A DNA stretch of 64,000 nt from Gerris lacustris (GCA_951217055.1 OX578279.1:72203131-72267130); one strand, 5' to 3'. Positions 1-13,421 are shown, counted from the stretch's first letter. Notes: generated by a model not told the origin, from the letters alone. Program-made: numbers and translations.

Positions 1-300
1 TTACAAGATGAAGGATTTAACCAGTATGGGGTTAGAAGTTTAAATCCTACGTAGGTGAGATATGTATCATACATAATGATCGACAAGATAAAGGATTTAA
101 CCACTATGGAGTTAGAAGTTTAAATCCTACGTAGGTGAGATATGTATCATACATAATGATCGACAAGATAAAGGATTTAACCACTTTCTCATCTTTCTCT
201 TCTTCTAACCACTATCTCACTTCTCATCTTCTTGATGAGCGATCACAAGTATGATATATATCTCATCTACGTAGGATTTAAACTTCTAACCCCAAAATCT
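1..300. repeat. 80-bp tandem repeat with an inverted partial copy
   Basis: The string AAGGATTTAA recurs at 11, 91 and 171, giving an exact 80-bp period. At about 259-293 the unit reappears on the opposite strand (CTACGTAGGATTTAAACTTC), so the array can fold back on itself. The left side runs off the window, so full length is unknown. It could be the edge of a foldback transposon. Confidence 0.85.
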
Positions 301-1255
301 TTGCTTGAGCCTTAATATACAAATTAATTATGAATCTGTTGTATTATAGGAACATAATTTATCCATTAAATATTTACGTTCATACATAGACATATATTTA
401 TTTTTTGGTTTATATAAAAAAAGAAATATTCTTTTTTTAATTTAAACATTTTTTTTTGTTTTTCTTATACTATTTTAACACTCGTCAATTTCGCGCGGAG
501 TGTTAATAATTTATATAATAACGTCTTTAAATAACAACACAAACAACTCGGTTAAACTTCGATATTTTTTGTTAGATGAAGCGATTTATTAAAAAACTTT
601 ATAAGAATACAAAAAAACATGTTCTGATATATGTCATAAAGCTAGTAAAACTATTAAACAAAACAATAGTAGCCTACTATAATTCACCTCTTGTACCAAC
701 GCAATGCTGAGCCGGCACAAGAGGGAATTAAATCTAAACTAAGACTTACTCACTAATGGGGCCGCTACACTATCTACCTCGTATTTTATGCTTTTATTGC
801 CTATCTAATGATATTATTTTGTTTTTAAATTCACACGATTTTTATTTAGGGTCTTGCCCCTGATAATAAAAACCAAACCTTCACACAAAAAAATGAGGTT
901 ACAGATTCACTCCACGTATTTTTCATATCGATCCAAAATATAAATAACAAGCCCCCAGTATAAGATAGGCATCACTAATTAAAATAGGCTTCAAATCCCG
1001 CACTTATTAATATTTATCAGTAGGACTTTATAAATGAAGTGAGATAACCAACACGAAATATAATATTTACTATCGTAAATTGTAAATCATGATTTTATGG
1101 AAATGGTTTCATCAAATCTTGATATTAACTTAACTAACTCTAAATTAAAGGATAATTCCCCCTGCTTTAATATTAAATATAGCAGCAATTCTATCAAACA
1201 AATGAATATATGTTTATCGAATATAATAGATCTATCTTTATGGTTAACAATGTCA
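301..1255. other. AT-rich stretch, nothing recognised
   Basis: I see no convincing coding sequence, RNA gene or terminal inverted repeat here. The two short minus-strand frames (60 and 70 codons) resemble no family I know and overlap in different frames. Confidence 0.5.
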
Positions 1256-1291
1256 TTATCCTGAGACAATCTAATAATTGTCTCAGGATAA
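1256..1291. other. Perfect 15-bp hairpin
   Basis: ATCCTGAGACAAT at 1258-1270 is exactly complementary to ATTGTCTCAGGAT at 1277-1289. Two further T-A pairs outside and a 6-nt loop complete it. It is isolated and belongs to no repeat family seen elsewhere in the window. Confidence 0.8.
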
Positions 1292-1723
1292 CTTCATCGT
1301 ACACTTCTGATTCAAGAGTTCCGAAAGATCGAAACAACTCATCAAACCAAACTGAACCAGAGACTAATGTTTCTGATATGTTTGCGTGATTGTTTGTCAA
1401 ACGCATGCCTTTGATCCTTAACCTTTGAGTTCAAAAGACATGATGTCAAACGAACTTTATGGTTCAAACGATTGTTTGACAAACGAAATCGTTTGTTATG
1501 CAACCTTGGATTCAGAACACTTGAGGACAGAACCGCAAATTTGGTTTATAATTGTGGGACTTTGTTACATTGTTAATGGTTCTTATCAGTAATGCGAGTT
1601 TGAGCAGGAGAAGAGGTAACATACGTTGTTTATCATGAAGTGATTAAGTCACAAAGTTGATGTTTTGCATACGTACTTTCCTGTGGTTGAACGTTCCAAC
1701 GTAGATATTAGTAGATTTGGATG

Positions 1724-1726
<3 letters not shown>

Positions 1727-1802
<76 letters not shown>
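1727..1802. repeat. (TA)n microsatellite
   Basis: About 76 bp of pure AT dinucleotide. Confidence 0.98.
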
Positions 1803-1806
<4 letters not shown>

Positions 1807-2003
1807 TAAACCTTCCCTATATATTTATCATTCCTTAAAAGGCGACTGCAAGCCCTTAATATTGTGTGGAAATAAAGTAATAAATGTGGTTGTTAAACCC
1901 GCAGTGCTACTTTACCGTAGACCAGATGACTCAATCTGCATTTAGGGTAGCATCTGAATACTTCGGTTCGCCACTTGCCTTGGCTTCGCCCTTGCTGGTC
2001 TAA

Positions 2004-2214
2004 AGGCGCGTCCACACTATGCCGCGCAATGCCAGTTGGCAAGGCCAAGCGGCAAAACCGTCTGGCAAAGCCAAATGGTACCACGAAAACATTCATCCGT
2101 CCACACTGCAACTAACTCCCTTATAGTAAATGCTAAGGGAGACGTCCACATTACACTTGGCAATGCCGTTTGGCCTTGCCATTCCTTGCCGCTTGGCATA
2201 GTGTGGACGCGCCT
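2004..2214. mobile_element. PIF/Harbinger-like MITE, 211 bp
   Basis: The element starts AGGCGCGTCCACACTATGCC and ends with the exact reverse complement. TAA lies directly outside both ends (2001-2003 and 2215-2217). A 3-bp TWA target duplication is the hallmark of PIF/Harbinger elements. The interior also pairs partly, giving an imperfect hairpin. A 107-codon frame on the plus strand crosses the element and is not a gene. Confidence 0.8.
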
Positions 2215-2296
2215 TAATACATCAGACCGTAAAGCTGGATCCATAGCACAAGTATTCACGCGTGGGATGATATATCTATGGCTGCCGCAAGAAAAA

Positions 2297-2317
2297 ATGC
2301 GTGAGAGTCTCACGCAT
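2297..2317. other. 21-bp perfect palindrome
   Basis: ATGCGTGAGA and TCTCACGCAT are exact complements around one central G. It lies 80 bp right of the 211-bp MITE and has no second copy in the window. Confidence 0.7.
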
Positions 2318-3320
<1,003 letters not shown>

Positions 3321-3435
3321 TATATATAAAGTGTACATACACACGTAATGAAAATATAACACATTATATTTATATAAGTGTGGTTGTTTGTATGTGTTGC
3401 GTGTATTGTATATACATAAATTATAACTTTTATAT

Positions 3436-3543
3436 GCCAATTAAAATCCACTAGAGAATAGAATAAAAATAAGTAAGAAATTTTATAAAAAATAAAAGTT
3501 CCTTACTTAATTCCGTTCTAGTCTCCAGTGGATTATAATTGGC
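3436..3543. mobile_element. Short foldback element (MITE-like hairpin)
   Basis: GCCAATTAAAATCCACTAGA at the left is matched, with a few mismatches, by the reverse complement of the right end (GCCAATTATAATCCACTGGA). Pairing probably continues weakly to about 3421-3566. I saw no clear target duplication, so the superfamily is unassigned. Confidence 0.65.
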
Positions 3544-3566
3544 CTATAATATAAAGTTGTTATCAA

Positions 3567-4329
3567 CTTTTCATCAAGATGAGAAAAAAGTTCTAATGTT
3601 GGTTCATGTGTGAAACCCTTTTGTTTAAAGGCAAAGAAATAAATACAAAACAAAAAAAATCAGTATATCTAAAAAAAAGCACAACTTCGCTAATTGCAAA
3701 AGTTGTTTGTGAAAACGTTCAAAAATATTATGCTAAATACTAAAACCCACAGACCTAATTCACCCCGAGTTTTCATTTCAACTCTAATTCAGAGAGGAAA
3801 CCCAATAAGTTAGCATCAAAATGTAGGTTTGTATTTGGTTCTTAATTTTTAGATAAGGAAAAATTAGTAATCAACTGTATTATTGCTTCCGAACTTACTT
3901 AGTGATGTCATCATTCTGAAGAAATTTTATTTTTATGTCTCCGAAATAAAATTCCTGGACAGAAATACTATTAGGTTACATTTTTATTTCGTGTTTAATC
4001 CGTCGTTTAACATTTTTTGCAAACCACGTTACATTAACGGAACTGCGTCATATAGGCCCCCCCCCCCCTTAAATTATAGAGGAGGACAGCCAGGGAACAA
4101 ATATATCTTTGTTTTGTTTTTGTATCAATTAGTCTTTCCCACTCATCTTTACCAATAATTCTTCCGTGCCCCTTTATTATTTTTAACAAATCCACGAAAA
4201 AATATTAAAAACAAAAAAAAAACAATCTTGTTAATGGCCACCATCTTGAAACATCTGGACCAATCAAGCTGGTTAACGAACTAGTCTTATTTTTTAAATT
4301 AAATTGCCTTCGGTTAAATAACCTAATTT
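3567..4329. other. AT-rich stretch with a C12 homopolymer
   Basis: Nothing gene-like was seen. A run of 12 C lies at 4057-4068, one of seven long C or G homopolymers in the window. Confidence 0.5.
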
Positions 4330-4690
4330 GTGTTTTGCAAGCACATACTGCAAACATTTTAAGAGCGCAGACGGTTGAAATTTATCTGGGGCTTTCTGCG
4401 GGCTTCTTTCACCAAACCATACTTGAAGATAAAGGTGTAAATAAATTAATGTTTGTGTGCATATGGAAGACAAAAGAATTGGCGCAGAAGGTTGAAACTT
4501 ATACAGGACTAACAATGGGCTAATTATGACCTACCATCCAAATTTCAATAAAATCGGACGAGTAGTTTTTAAGATATGTTGGTTCGCAAAAATTGAGCGA
4601 CAGGCAGACAGACAGACATGGAACCAAAAATTTTCCCTGCTGTCTGAAGTGAAATTCTGTCTTGGAATATTTGAAATCGGAAAAATTATT
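4330..4690. repeat. Dispersed repeat family E, copy 1
   Basis: The copy contains CCAAATTTCAATAAAATCGG, then AAGATATGTTGGTTCGCAAA, a GACAGACAGACA stretch and TTTCCCTG..CTGTCTTGGAAT. The same ordered blocks recur at 36935-37115 and, more diverged, at 18050-18310. It is a transposon-derived sequence of unknown class. The two opposed short frames inside it are not genes. Confidence 0.7.
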
Positions 4691-5716
4691 TAAAGCGTAT
4701 ACATATCACCTGTATTAATTATATAATACTGTAATTCACTATTATAAATTATATAGCAAAGCAATTTTCATATTCGAAGCATTTTTGAAGGGAAGTAAGC
4801 CACGTTTTAACTAGTCCCTTGGAAAATATTAAGATTTTTAAAGATGAGGGATTACCTGAGGCAACGTTTTCTTAATTTTAATGATTTGTCTTAGACAAAT
4901 TGTAGGAGATTTAAAGCTTAACTCGTCTGTAAAGGTGCACTAAGGTTAATTAATAATTAGTTTCTTGTTCAAACAAAATTGCTTCTTTTATCATTAAATT
5001 CACAATAAACAAAACGGATTTTAGCCTTCATAATCTCCACCCACTTTTAAAAAAAATAAAATTGAAACATTTATCCTCTGTTACTCTCTTTTATAAATCA
5101 TCTTTAAAATTTACTTTACTTTCTTCAAATTTACTTATAAAAGAAATAAATGAGTGTAAATATTTAATTAATATTATAAAAGAAGAGTTTAAGAGCGAAT
5201 CAAAGAAAATTAAAGATTTTCAGAATAAAATAATTAAAAAGAGAATAAAATAAATAAATTGATTAAATAATTATTGAAAAATTTAAGGCTGAATATAAGA
5301 ATATTGCTTTTTAAGGTATAGAATCATTTAGATGTCTTAATTAATCAAACCTGATAATATAAAGCAAGGTATTTAGATAACAGCGATTGAATAAACACTA
5401 TAAAATTTAAATGACCAAATAAAAGTAGGATAATAAGATCACACTTTTAGCTCAGCTATACTGACGTTTTTTTATGAACAATATATTTCATTTAGAAAGT
5501 TTTTTATTTTTTAATTTTATGAGATAACTACAACTACAATACATAATTGTTATAAGCAATACAGATGTAAGAATTAGTGACTTGAAAAATGACATGGTGT
5601 AAGTAACTATCCAGTGATAGCACTAATTATTGGGACAGATTTATGAGTGATATAATGAAATAATAAGAATAAATGAAATCATGAAATTGAAATAAATATA
5701 ATTTAGTAGTATATAA
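4691..5716. other. AT-rich stretch, nothing recognised
   Basis: A lysine-rich 63-codon frame at 5062-5253 is what random AT-rich sequence tends to produce, and I do not call it. Confidence 0.5.
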
Positions 5717-5718
5717 TA

Positions 5719-6302
5719 CGAGGTATATCCACAAAGTAAGTTCCGTTTTCTATTTTTATCCGCGGCAGCGCTGCGATCGCAGTTCTGAGCATGCGCGGCA
5801 GTTACTCTGACTCAAAGAGAAGAAATGTACGCCATTTTCAGATCGCTGCTGCCGACGTATTCTTTGTAATGCTTCTTTATAATATCAGCCTTAATTGAAA
5901 ATGCCGCCGCTTGTGCGCGCGGTTTTGCTTAAGCTTCTTTTCAATTGCGTGAACCAGTTCATCAGTAACCAAAGATGGGCGTCCACTTCGTTCTTCATTA
6001 AACAGTCTGACCCATCTTCTAACCATTGAATCACTCAAAGCATTTTGTCCGTAAACCTCGCAGATTTGCCGATAAATTTCACTTGGTTTAACTTTCTTTG
6101 CATGTGGAAAAGCGGCGGCATTTTCAATTAAGTCTGACATTGTAAAGAAGCTCTACAAAGAACACGTCGGCAGCAGCGACCTGAAATTGGCGTACATTTC
6201 TTCTCCTTGAGTCAGAGTAACTGCCGCGAATGCTTAGAAGTGCGATCGCAGCGCTGCCACGGATAAAAATAGAAACGGAACTTACTTTGTGGATATACCT
6301 CG
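5719..6302. mobile_element. Non-autonomous mariner foldback element, 584 bp
   Basis: The element begins CGAGGTATATCCACAAAGTA and ends with its reverse complement. It is flanked by TA (5717-5718 and 6303-6304), the Tc1/mariner target duplication. The inverted arms are about 190 bp each, far longer than normal mariner ends. Each arm contains the 5' end, the leader and the first codons of a transposase. The element is therefore an inverted duplication of a mariner 5' end rather than a simple internal deletion. The right arm feeds the minus-strand transposase fragment at 5877-6140, and the left arm ends that frame by reading back into the inverted copy. Confidence 0.88.
5877..6140 (-). pseudogene. 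Mariner transposase, N-terminal DNA-binding fragment
   Basis: The 87-codon frame starts MSDLIENAAAF. It carries KPSEIYRQICEVYG (residues ~18-31) and MVRRWVRLFNEERSGRPS (~39-56), the second helix-turn-helix region and the ERSGRPS linker typical of mariner transposases, which bind the terminal repeats. Full-length proteins are about 340-350 residues. Here everything after roughly residue 70 is lost, including the DD34D catalytic domain. The usual GRT-V-DE residues between FNE and ERSGRPS also appear to be missing. The last residues (about HKRRHFQLRLIL) come from the opposite arm and are not transposase. It cannot make an active enzyme; at most it encodes a terminal-repeat-binding peptide. Confidence 0.85.
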
Positions 6303-6304
6303 TA

Positions 6305-6960
6305 TATAAGAGTTCACGTGACTTCCTCTTGAGACGTCAGGAGAATTGTCAGGAAAGGTCTGGAAAAACAGACTGTGGTCTAGTGGATTGGAATGGTCGG
6401 AAAGTGAGTCATGGAAGGATTTATATCAGGAAATGGATAGTTCACGGACAAAAATTACTTTGAGGTCATTATAAAGGATGAAATTAGATACATAGAACGG
6501 GAAGTCAGCTATTTTTCTTAGGATCTTGGATTATGAAATGATTGACCCCAGAGTTCTATGCCATAATATGTCCAAATTGGTTTTATTATTGAGTTGTAGA
6601 TGAAATACTTTGTTTTCCATGTTGTGGTGTGTAAAAGTTTATAGCGTGTATTGCATGTTTGACGTTTATGTTTAGTGTGATGTACCCATGTTAAACGACA
6701 GGTAACGGACGGAACTGAAATGAGAAATAAGAATTTGATTAAGGGTTACAGGTTTACATATACCGTGCCTTAAAGCGAAGGTCACGTGAGAGCTTTTCGT
6801 TTTATTTATCTCGATCCACCATTTATATAATGTGCTGTTGAACATGGTCGGACGCTGTTCGTTCCTGACATATGTAAGGATTTTATAAAGCTGGGATTGA
6901 AACATTATAATATAACAATGCAATCACAATTTAATTAATATATACTTATTCAATTATTTA
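6305..6960. other. Unassigned stretch
   Basis: Base composition is slightly less AT-rich at 6310-6900 than around it, but neither strand gave a recognisable product or structured RNA. Confidence 0.4.
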
Positions 6961-7118
6961 AGTTTTTAGTAGTATTCATACTACGGAAAGTTTAAATTTT
7001 AATTTAAATCAAATTATAATGATTATTAACAACGGGAGATAGACAGAGAATAATTAATATAAAAAGTCCATTTTTCAAAACTGGTCTTATTTTCAACTTT
7101 TTTTTTTTTTTTTTTTTT

Positions 7119-7530
7119 GGTTTCTGTATTCTTCACCTTAGTTGTATCTATGTGCAAAATTTGGGGAAGATTAAATTACGGTAAGTGGTTCAAAATTGGG
7201 GTAATAGGTGTGCGATGAAACTTAAAAAGCAAATAAATTTGACGCCATTTTTTTTATTTTTTTTTGGTTTCTGTATTCTTCACCATAGTTGTATCTATGT
7301 GCAAAATTTGGGAAAGATTGAATGACAGTAAGTGGTTCACAATTGGGGTAATAGGTGTGCGATGAAACTTGAAAAGCAAATAAATTTGACGCCATTTTTC
7401 TTCTTTTTTTTTTGGTTTCTGTATTCTTTACCTTAGTTGTATCTATGAGCAAAATATGGGGAAGATTGAATCACGGGAAGTGGTTCAAAATTGGGGAAAC
7501 GGAAATGTGCGATGAAACTTACAAAGCAAA
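7119..7530. repeat. 147-bp tandem triplication inside foldback copy A
   Basis: GGTTTCTGTATTCTT recurs at 7119, 7266 and 7414 (period 147-148 bp). Each unit ends near TTTGACGCCATTTTT followed by a T-run of varying length. The third unit is shorter and runs into the tRNA-like part. The opposing frames of 60-80 codons here are translations of this repeat. Confidence 0.85.
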
Positions 7531-7644
7531 GTATTATAAGACCAGTAAAAATAGACTCCAGTGCCGGGATTCGAACCACGAAGCCAGTTTTCTTCAGTAT
7601 AGACGCTCTAACCAAAGTATCGTTAACGACAGAGAAAATTATTC

Positions 7645-7719
7645 TTCAGTGTAGCTTAGTTGGTTAGAGCTTCTATACTGGAAATACAGGAGGTCCATGG
7701 TTCGAATCCCGGCGCTGGA
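7645..7719 (+). pseudogene. tRNA-like sequence (SINE-head type), 75 nt
   Basis: An A-box-like GTAGCTTAGTTGGTTAGAGC and a B-box GGTTCGAATCC are correctly spaced for an RNA polymerase III internal promoter. The ends TTCAGTG and CGCTGGA form a 7-bp acceptor stem (two G-U pairs). TCTATTTTT follows directly and could serve as a terminator. The T stem has two internal mismatches and the anticodon stem one, so a functional tRNA is unlikely. I read it as the tRNA-derived head of a SINE captured in a foldback element. Confidence 0.65.
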
Positions 7720-7789
7720 GTCTATTTTTCTCAGTCTGTCTCCCGTTGTTAGTAACCATTATAATTTGATTTAAATTAATATACTTATT

Positions 7790-8535
7790 TATAATAACTT
7801 CAGCAGGCTCAAACCACCGCAGGCTGTTGTATCAAGAATTATTAATTTTATATGTAATAACTCCAATTGAATATTAAAAAGGACTGTATTAATTCAAGAA
7901 AAATATGTTTTTGTGGATAAATATCTAGTAAAAGAATTTAGCTATAACTATAAGAATTACGCTATTCTTTAAGTTATAAAGAACAGGTACTGATTTAAGT
8001 AATGAAAGACGAAGATAACATAGAAGTGGAATAACTATCGATTTAAGACAAAGTTTCTATTCTGTTTCAGTTTAAGTTATAATATACAAGTACATATTTA
8101 AGTCATGAAAGAAGAATATATAAAAGTAGAATATATATCGATTTAAGGTATTAAGCGATCTTCTTTGGTCTAAGTTATAAAGTACAAGTACATATTTAAG
8201 TAATGAAAAACACGTTAAAAGAAAAAATCGTTTGATTTTATATACGGTGAGTGTCACGATAGACTATGCAGAAGAAAAAACATTTTCTTAGTTGGTCTCG
8301 AGAAATAAATACTGTTGCTTGTTAAACTGATAAAATAATATTATTATGTTCTTCGTTAATTTTACAGAGGGCTTAATTTTTAAAGACATTAAAAAAACGA
8401 CGAAGAAAAGCATACCGTTATTCTTGATTTTTTCGAAAAATATGATTTCGTCAATTTGTTCAGAATTAAATACCTGTATTAAAATAATAGTAATTTATGC
8501 ATAGGGAGTAAAGTAAGCTATTATTCCCCTGAGCG
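7790..8535. other. AT-rich stretch, nothing recognised
   Basis: A loose internal repetition is visible around 7970-8220 (AAGTTATAAAGTACAAGTACATATTTAAGT-like blocks at ~7970, 8070 and 8170), perhaps an eroded ~100-bp tandem repeat. No gene is supported. Confidence 0.4.
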
Positions 8536-8539
8536 AATA

Positions 8540-8720
8540 AGTTGGTTCTTGAGGCAAAGCCGAAGGGTTCATGGTCCCTAAATCCCGAGGCGAAGCTGAG
8601 GAAATTAGACTTGCTGAGGGAATATCGCAAATTAGCTCCCGAGGCACAGTCGAGGAAGATAATTATCGCGAGGGGAATTATAGCACTTCACTCCGTATAC
8701 TTGTAGAATATTTTATCTCC
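8540..8720. repeat. Imperfect GAGGCNAAGCCGAGG-type repeats
   Basis: Related strings occur at about 8550 (TTGAGGCAAAGCCGAAGGG), 8586 (CCGAGGCGAAGCTGAGGAA) and 8637 (CCGAGGCACAGTCGAGGAA), alternating with GAGGGAATAT-like words. The segment is GC-richer than its surroundings and looks like part of a transposon I cannot class. The 67-codon frame here follows the repeats. Confidence 0.5.
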
Positions 8721-10250
<1,530 letters not shown>

Positions 10251-10940
10251 AAAGTATAATTCATGGAAGTAATAATGAGATCAAAAAATGAGGACAAAAT
10301 TTTAGAACGGCGCAGTTTGTTCGGAATTAATTAATAAATATGTAAAAACTTACCTTTAACATATTAATAAAAGTTATAGCTGAAATCATACACAATTACA
10401 ATCATACATATAATTAATTCGATTAAATATACTCGTATTACGAGAAGCAAGAGTATTAATTGATTAAATAATTAAAATTATACATTATTATGAATAGAGG
10501 AAATCTGTAACAAAAAAATGTCAACACACAAAACAAATGTTAAAAGTTAAAGCAACGTATAAAGATTATTAGCAATTTTATAACATAAAATAGTTAATTA
10601 AAACCCAGTCAGTATAATTGTATAAAGGCGTAATTAAGAAAGTTTCGTTAAATGTTTATCAAAGAGATCCATAATGTTAAAATAGTTTTTGAATTTAATG
10701 AATCAATTATGAGCATTACTATTTAATATTTAACGTTACATCTGGAAAGTCATAAATCAATATGAACACTAGAAATTAAATGAAACTTTCCTATATATAT
10801 ATATAATTTTAGTCTTCTCATGATGGCGAAGGGAAACCGCTATAATTGATTAATTTTGAACTGGCTTCAGCTATTAGTCATCGTTTGCAAAATTCAAATT
10901 GACTTTATTTATCAAACAGGGTAAATAAATCAGATGGAAA
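10251..10940. other. AT-rich stretch, nothing recognised
   Basis: Only a short (TA) patch near 10793-10803 was seen. Confidence 0.5.
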
Positions 10941-11110
10941 ATAATATTCCATTCCACTAAAATTAAGATGTGGAGTCTTTACATAGCCTTTTTTTAAATA
11001 ATATTCTATTCCACTAAAATTAAGATGTGGAGTCTTTACATAGCCTTTTTTAAAATAATATTCTATTCCACTAAAATTAAGATGTGGAGTCTTTACACAG
11101 CCTTTTTGCA
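10941..11110. repeat. 57-bp tandem repeat, three units
   Basis: ATAATATTC(C/T)ATTCCAC recurs at 10941, 10998 and 11055, an exact 57-bp period. Because 57 is a multiple of three, the minus strand keeps a 68-codon frame of 19-residue repeats (KTPHLNFSGIEYY). I see no start context, signal peptide or homology, so I treat it as a minisatellite. Confidence 0.9.
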
Positions 11111-11298
11111 AAATAACGCATGTTGGAAAGAGATGATAATTTTGTGTGGGGTTTCAATCAAAATCTTGAACATATATAGGCTGTAGAGAAGAATTAAAGC
11201 TACGAGAGTCAGAAATGCTCGAGAATTCTTCATTTTTAATTCTTACCAATAAATATTAGTGGAAACTACTTCAATTCTGAAAGATTCTTATAGATTAA

Positions 11299-12127
11299 GG
11301 CGTATTTCACACTGCGCGTGAGTCCGATTCTAATTCAGAAACAAACACATGAATCAGTATTGGGCTATTCACTTTGAGCGCCGAGCGAGGCCGGTCCGAG
11401 CCAGGCCAGTTTAATCAAACATAATTGTTTACAAGCGTTTTGGGCGGCCGAAAACGCGGATCCACCAAGCACCTAAGAACTGAGTATAAATAAATTAAAA
11501 TTTAGATTACTTGAAAACTTTAGAACTATGGTAGATAAAACAAAAAACATAGAGCATCTCTTGTCGTGTTTGAAAAGATCTCTTATTTAAGATTTTTTAT
11601 CAATATCTAATGCAGCAGAATGATAAAAACTAGGAAAACCATGAATGAGTAGTGAGAATTGTTTTGCACTGTTTAGAATATTGTGAAATATTATGGTTGT
11701 CAATTTTTTTTTTTTTTTGCAAATTTTCATCGTTCAAGATCGCAATATCGTGAGCCCAATAACGTCTCTGTTACCTATTTTATGCCATGCATTTTCGAGA
11801 AGCAATAAAATGCTGGTGGTAATATGGACATTGCGACCTCACAGTTGCAAGCGGATTGATGGATGGGAGGCCGTTCAGCGTCGGTCTCACCAAGCTTGGA
11901 TTCTACCGTAGTGTGAATACGCACGCGCTACGCTCGGTCTCATCTTGCTTGGACTTCAGCGCAGTGTGAATACGCACTCGCTACGCTCGGTCTCATCTCG
12001 CTTTGACTTCAACGCAGTGTGAATACGCACTCGCTACGCTCGGTCTCATCTCGCTTTGACTTCACCGCAGTGTGAATACACACTCGCTACGCTCGGTCTT
12101 GTCTTCGCATGCTTAGCGAAAGCCGCC
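11299..12127. mobile_element. PIF/Harbinger-like element, boundaries tentative
   Basis: The left end GGCGTATTTCACACTGCGCG follows TTAA. The right end GCCGCC is followed by TAA. Several inverted copies of the left-end motif (CGCAGTGTGAATACGC) lie near the right end. The motif resembles the terminus of the 2004-2214 MITE (GGCGCGTCCACACTATG). Only about four bases match at the extreme ends, so the right boundary may be wrong. No transposase is visible. Confidence 0.5.
11880..12110. repeat. 53-bp tandem repeat of a transposon end
   Basis: GTGTGAATAC recurs at 11911, 11964, 12017 and 12070 (period 53). Each unit contains CGCAGTGTGAATACGC, an inverted copy of the left terminus at 11299, and CTCGCTACGCTCGGTCTCAT. 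The right end of the element appears to have been multiplied in tandem. Confidence 0.85.
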
Positions 12128-12130
12128 TAA

Positions 12131-12990
12131 AGATGTTCAGTTTAAACATGCTCAGATATTCCAAGTTATCCATTCCTCAAGGTCTTCAAGGGCTTAAGAA
12201 TTCGAGGAGCGATTAAATTTGCATCAATGTCGGCATTTAATTTAAAATCCTTAACTTCAATTCGGCATTTGCCAATGTATCAATGGTGCATTTAGGTGTT
12301 CTTCAACATATACTATTCCATAAATTTCAAACAATGTATGAATACAATCTCCACCAAAATAAGAAAATAAAAATGATTGCGTTGATAAGAAAAATGGAAA
12401 TGAATTATTCGGAGGAAGATTGAGTTGATGACTCGCGTGGATTGCGAAGTATCTGCTAATTATAACACAGAATACATTATTAGTACAAAGAAAATAGAAA
12501 TTAGCAAGTTTTTACATAAAATGATAATAAAACTTTAAGGGTTAAAGTGGATTAAATGGAAAAAAACAAATATTAAATAAATTATGTTTAGCAAACACTA
12601 AAGTTCTAATCTTAAAGTGTTCTTATGTAGATACACAATAAACACTAAATATTGATGTAGAAACTAGAAAACCTTCTCAATTACACCTTATCACGACAAG
12701 GTATTAATAACTAGACAATACCTATATACAAAGTGAGATATACATTACGTTAACATTCAACAGACATAAATTAAAGTTAGTACAAATAGATTAAAAACAA
12801 ATTTTAACAAAACTGAAACATAAAAACAACATGGAAATATTTTATAGCAATATAAACAAACAAATATTTTATTATATATCGGAAATTTATTAATATTAAA
12901 AAGTGGATATCGTTAGGAAAGACGTAACATTATACGAAGTAAAATGCTTACAACAATGGTAATTATTGTTAACATCGATTTCAGCTTTTG
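12131..12990. other. AT-rich stretch, nothing recognised
   Basis: No coding or structural feature is supported. Confidence 0.5.
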
Positions 12991-13421
12991 ATCGTTTACC
13001 TTCGTTTGGATTGATAAAGTCATTAGGCGCTTAAGATTAATCGTTATCCTTCGTTTGGATTGATAAAGTCATTGGACGCTTAAGATTAATCGTTATCCTT
13101 CTTTTGGATTGATAAAGTCATTAGACGCTTAAGATTAATCGTTTACCTTCGTTTGGATTGATAAAGTCATTAGACGCTTAAGATTAATCGTTTACCTTCG
13201 TTTGGATTGATAAAGTCATTAGGCGCTTAAGATTAATCGTTTACCTTCGTTTGGATTGATAAAGTCATTAGGCGCTTAAGATTAATCGTTATCCTTCTTT
13301 TGGATTGATAAAGTCATTAGACGCTTAAGATTAATCGTTTACCTTCGTTTGGATTGATAAAGTCATTAGACGCTTAAGATTAATCGTTTACCTTCGTTTG
13401 GATTGATAAAGTCATTAGACA
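12991..13421. repeat. 49-bp tandem repeat, nine units
   Basis: CTTCGTTTGGATTGATAAAG recurs every 49 bp from 13000 to 13392. Units differ at GTTTACC/GTTATCC and AGGCGC/AGACGC/GGACGC. The alternation of variants suggests multi-unit duplication. Confidence 0.95.

Larger units (their letters stand above)
6969..7779. mobile_element. tRNA-like foldback family, copy A (expanded)
   Basis: The left end is the palindrome GTAGTATTCATACTAC (6969-6984). It is followed by AAATCAAATTATAAT and GGGAGATAGACAGAGA. The right arm carries the inverse order (TCTGTCTCCCGTTGTT, ATAATTTGATTTAAATT). Between them sit a triple 147-bp tandem repeat, a truncated antisense tRNA-like sequence (~7553-7615) and a complete sense one (7645-7719). 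The right terminal palindrome is missing. The same architecture recurs at 18397, 19001, 33271 and 57381. Confidence 0.8.
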
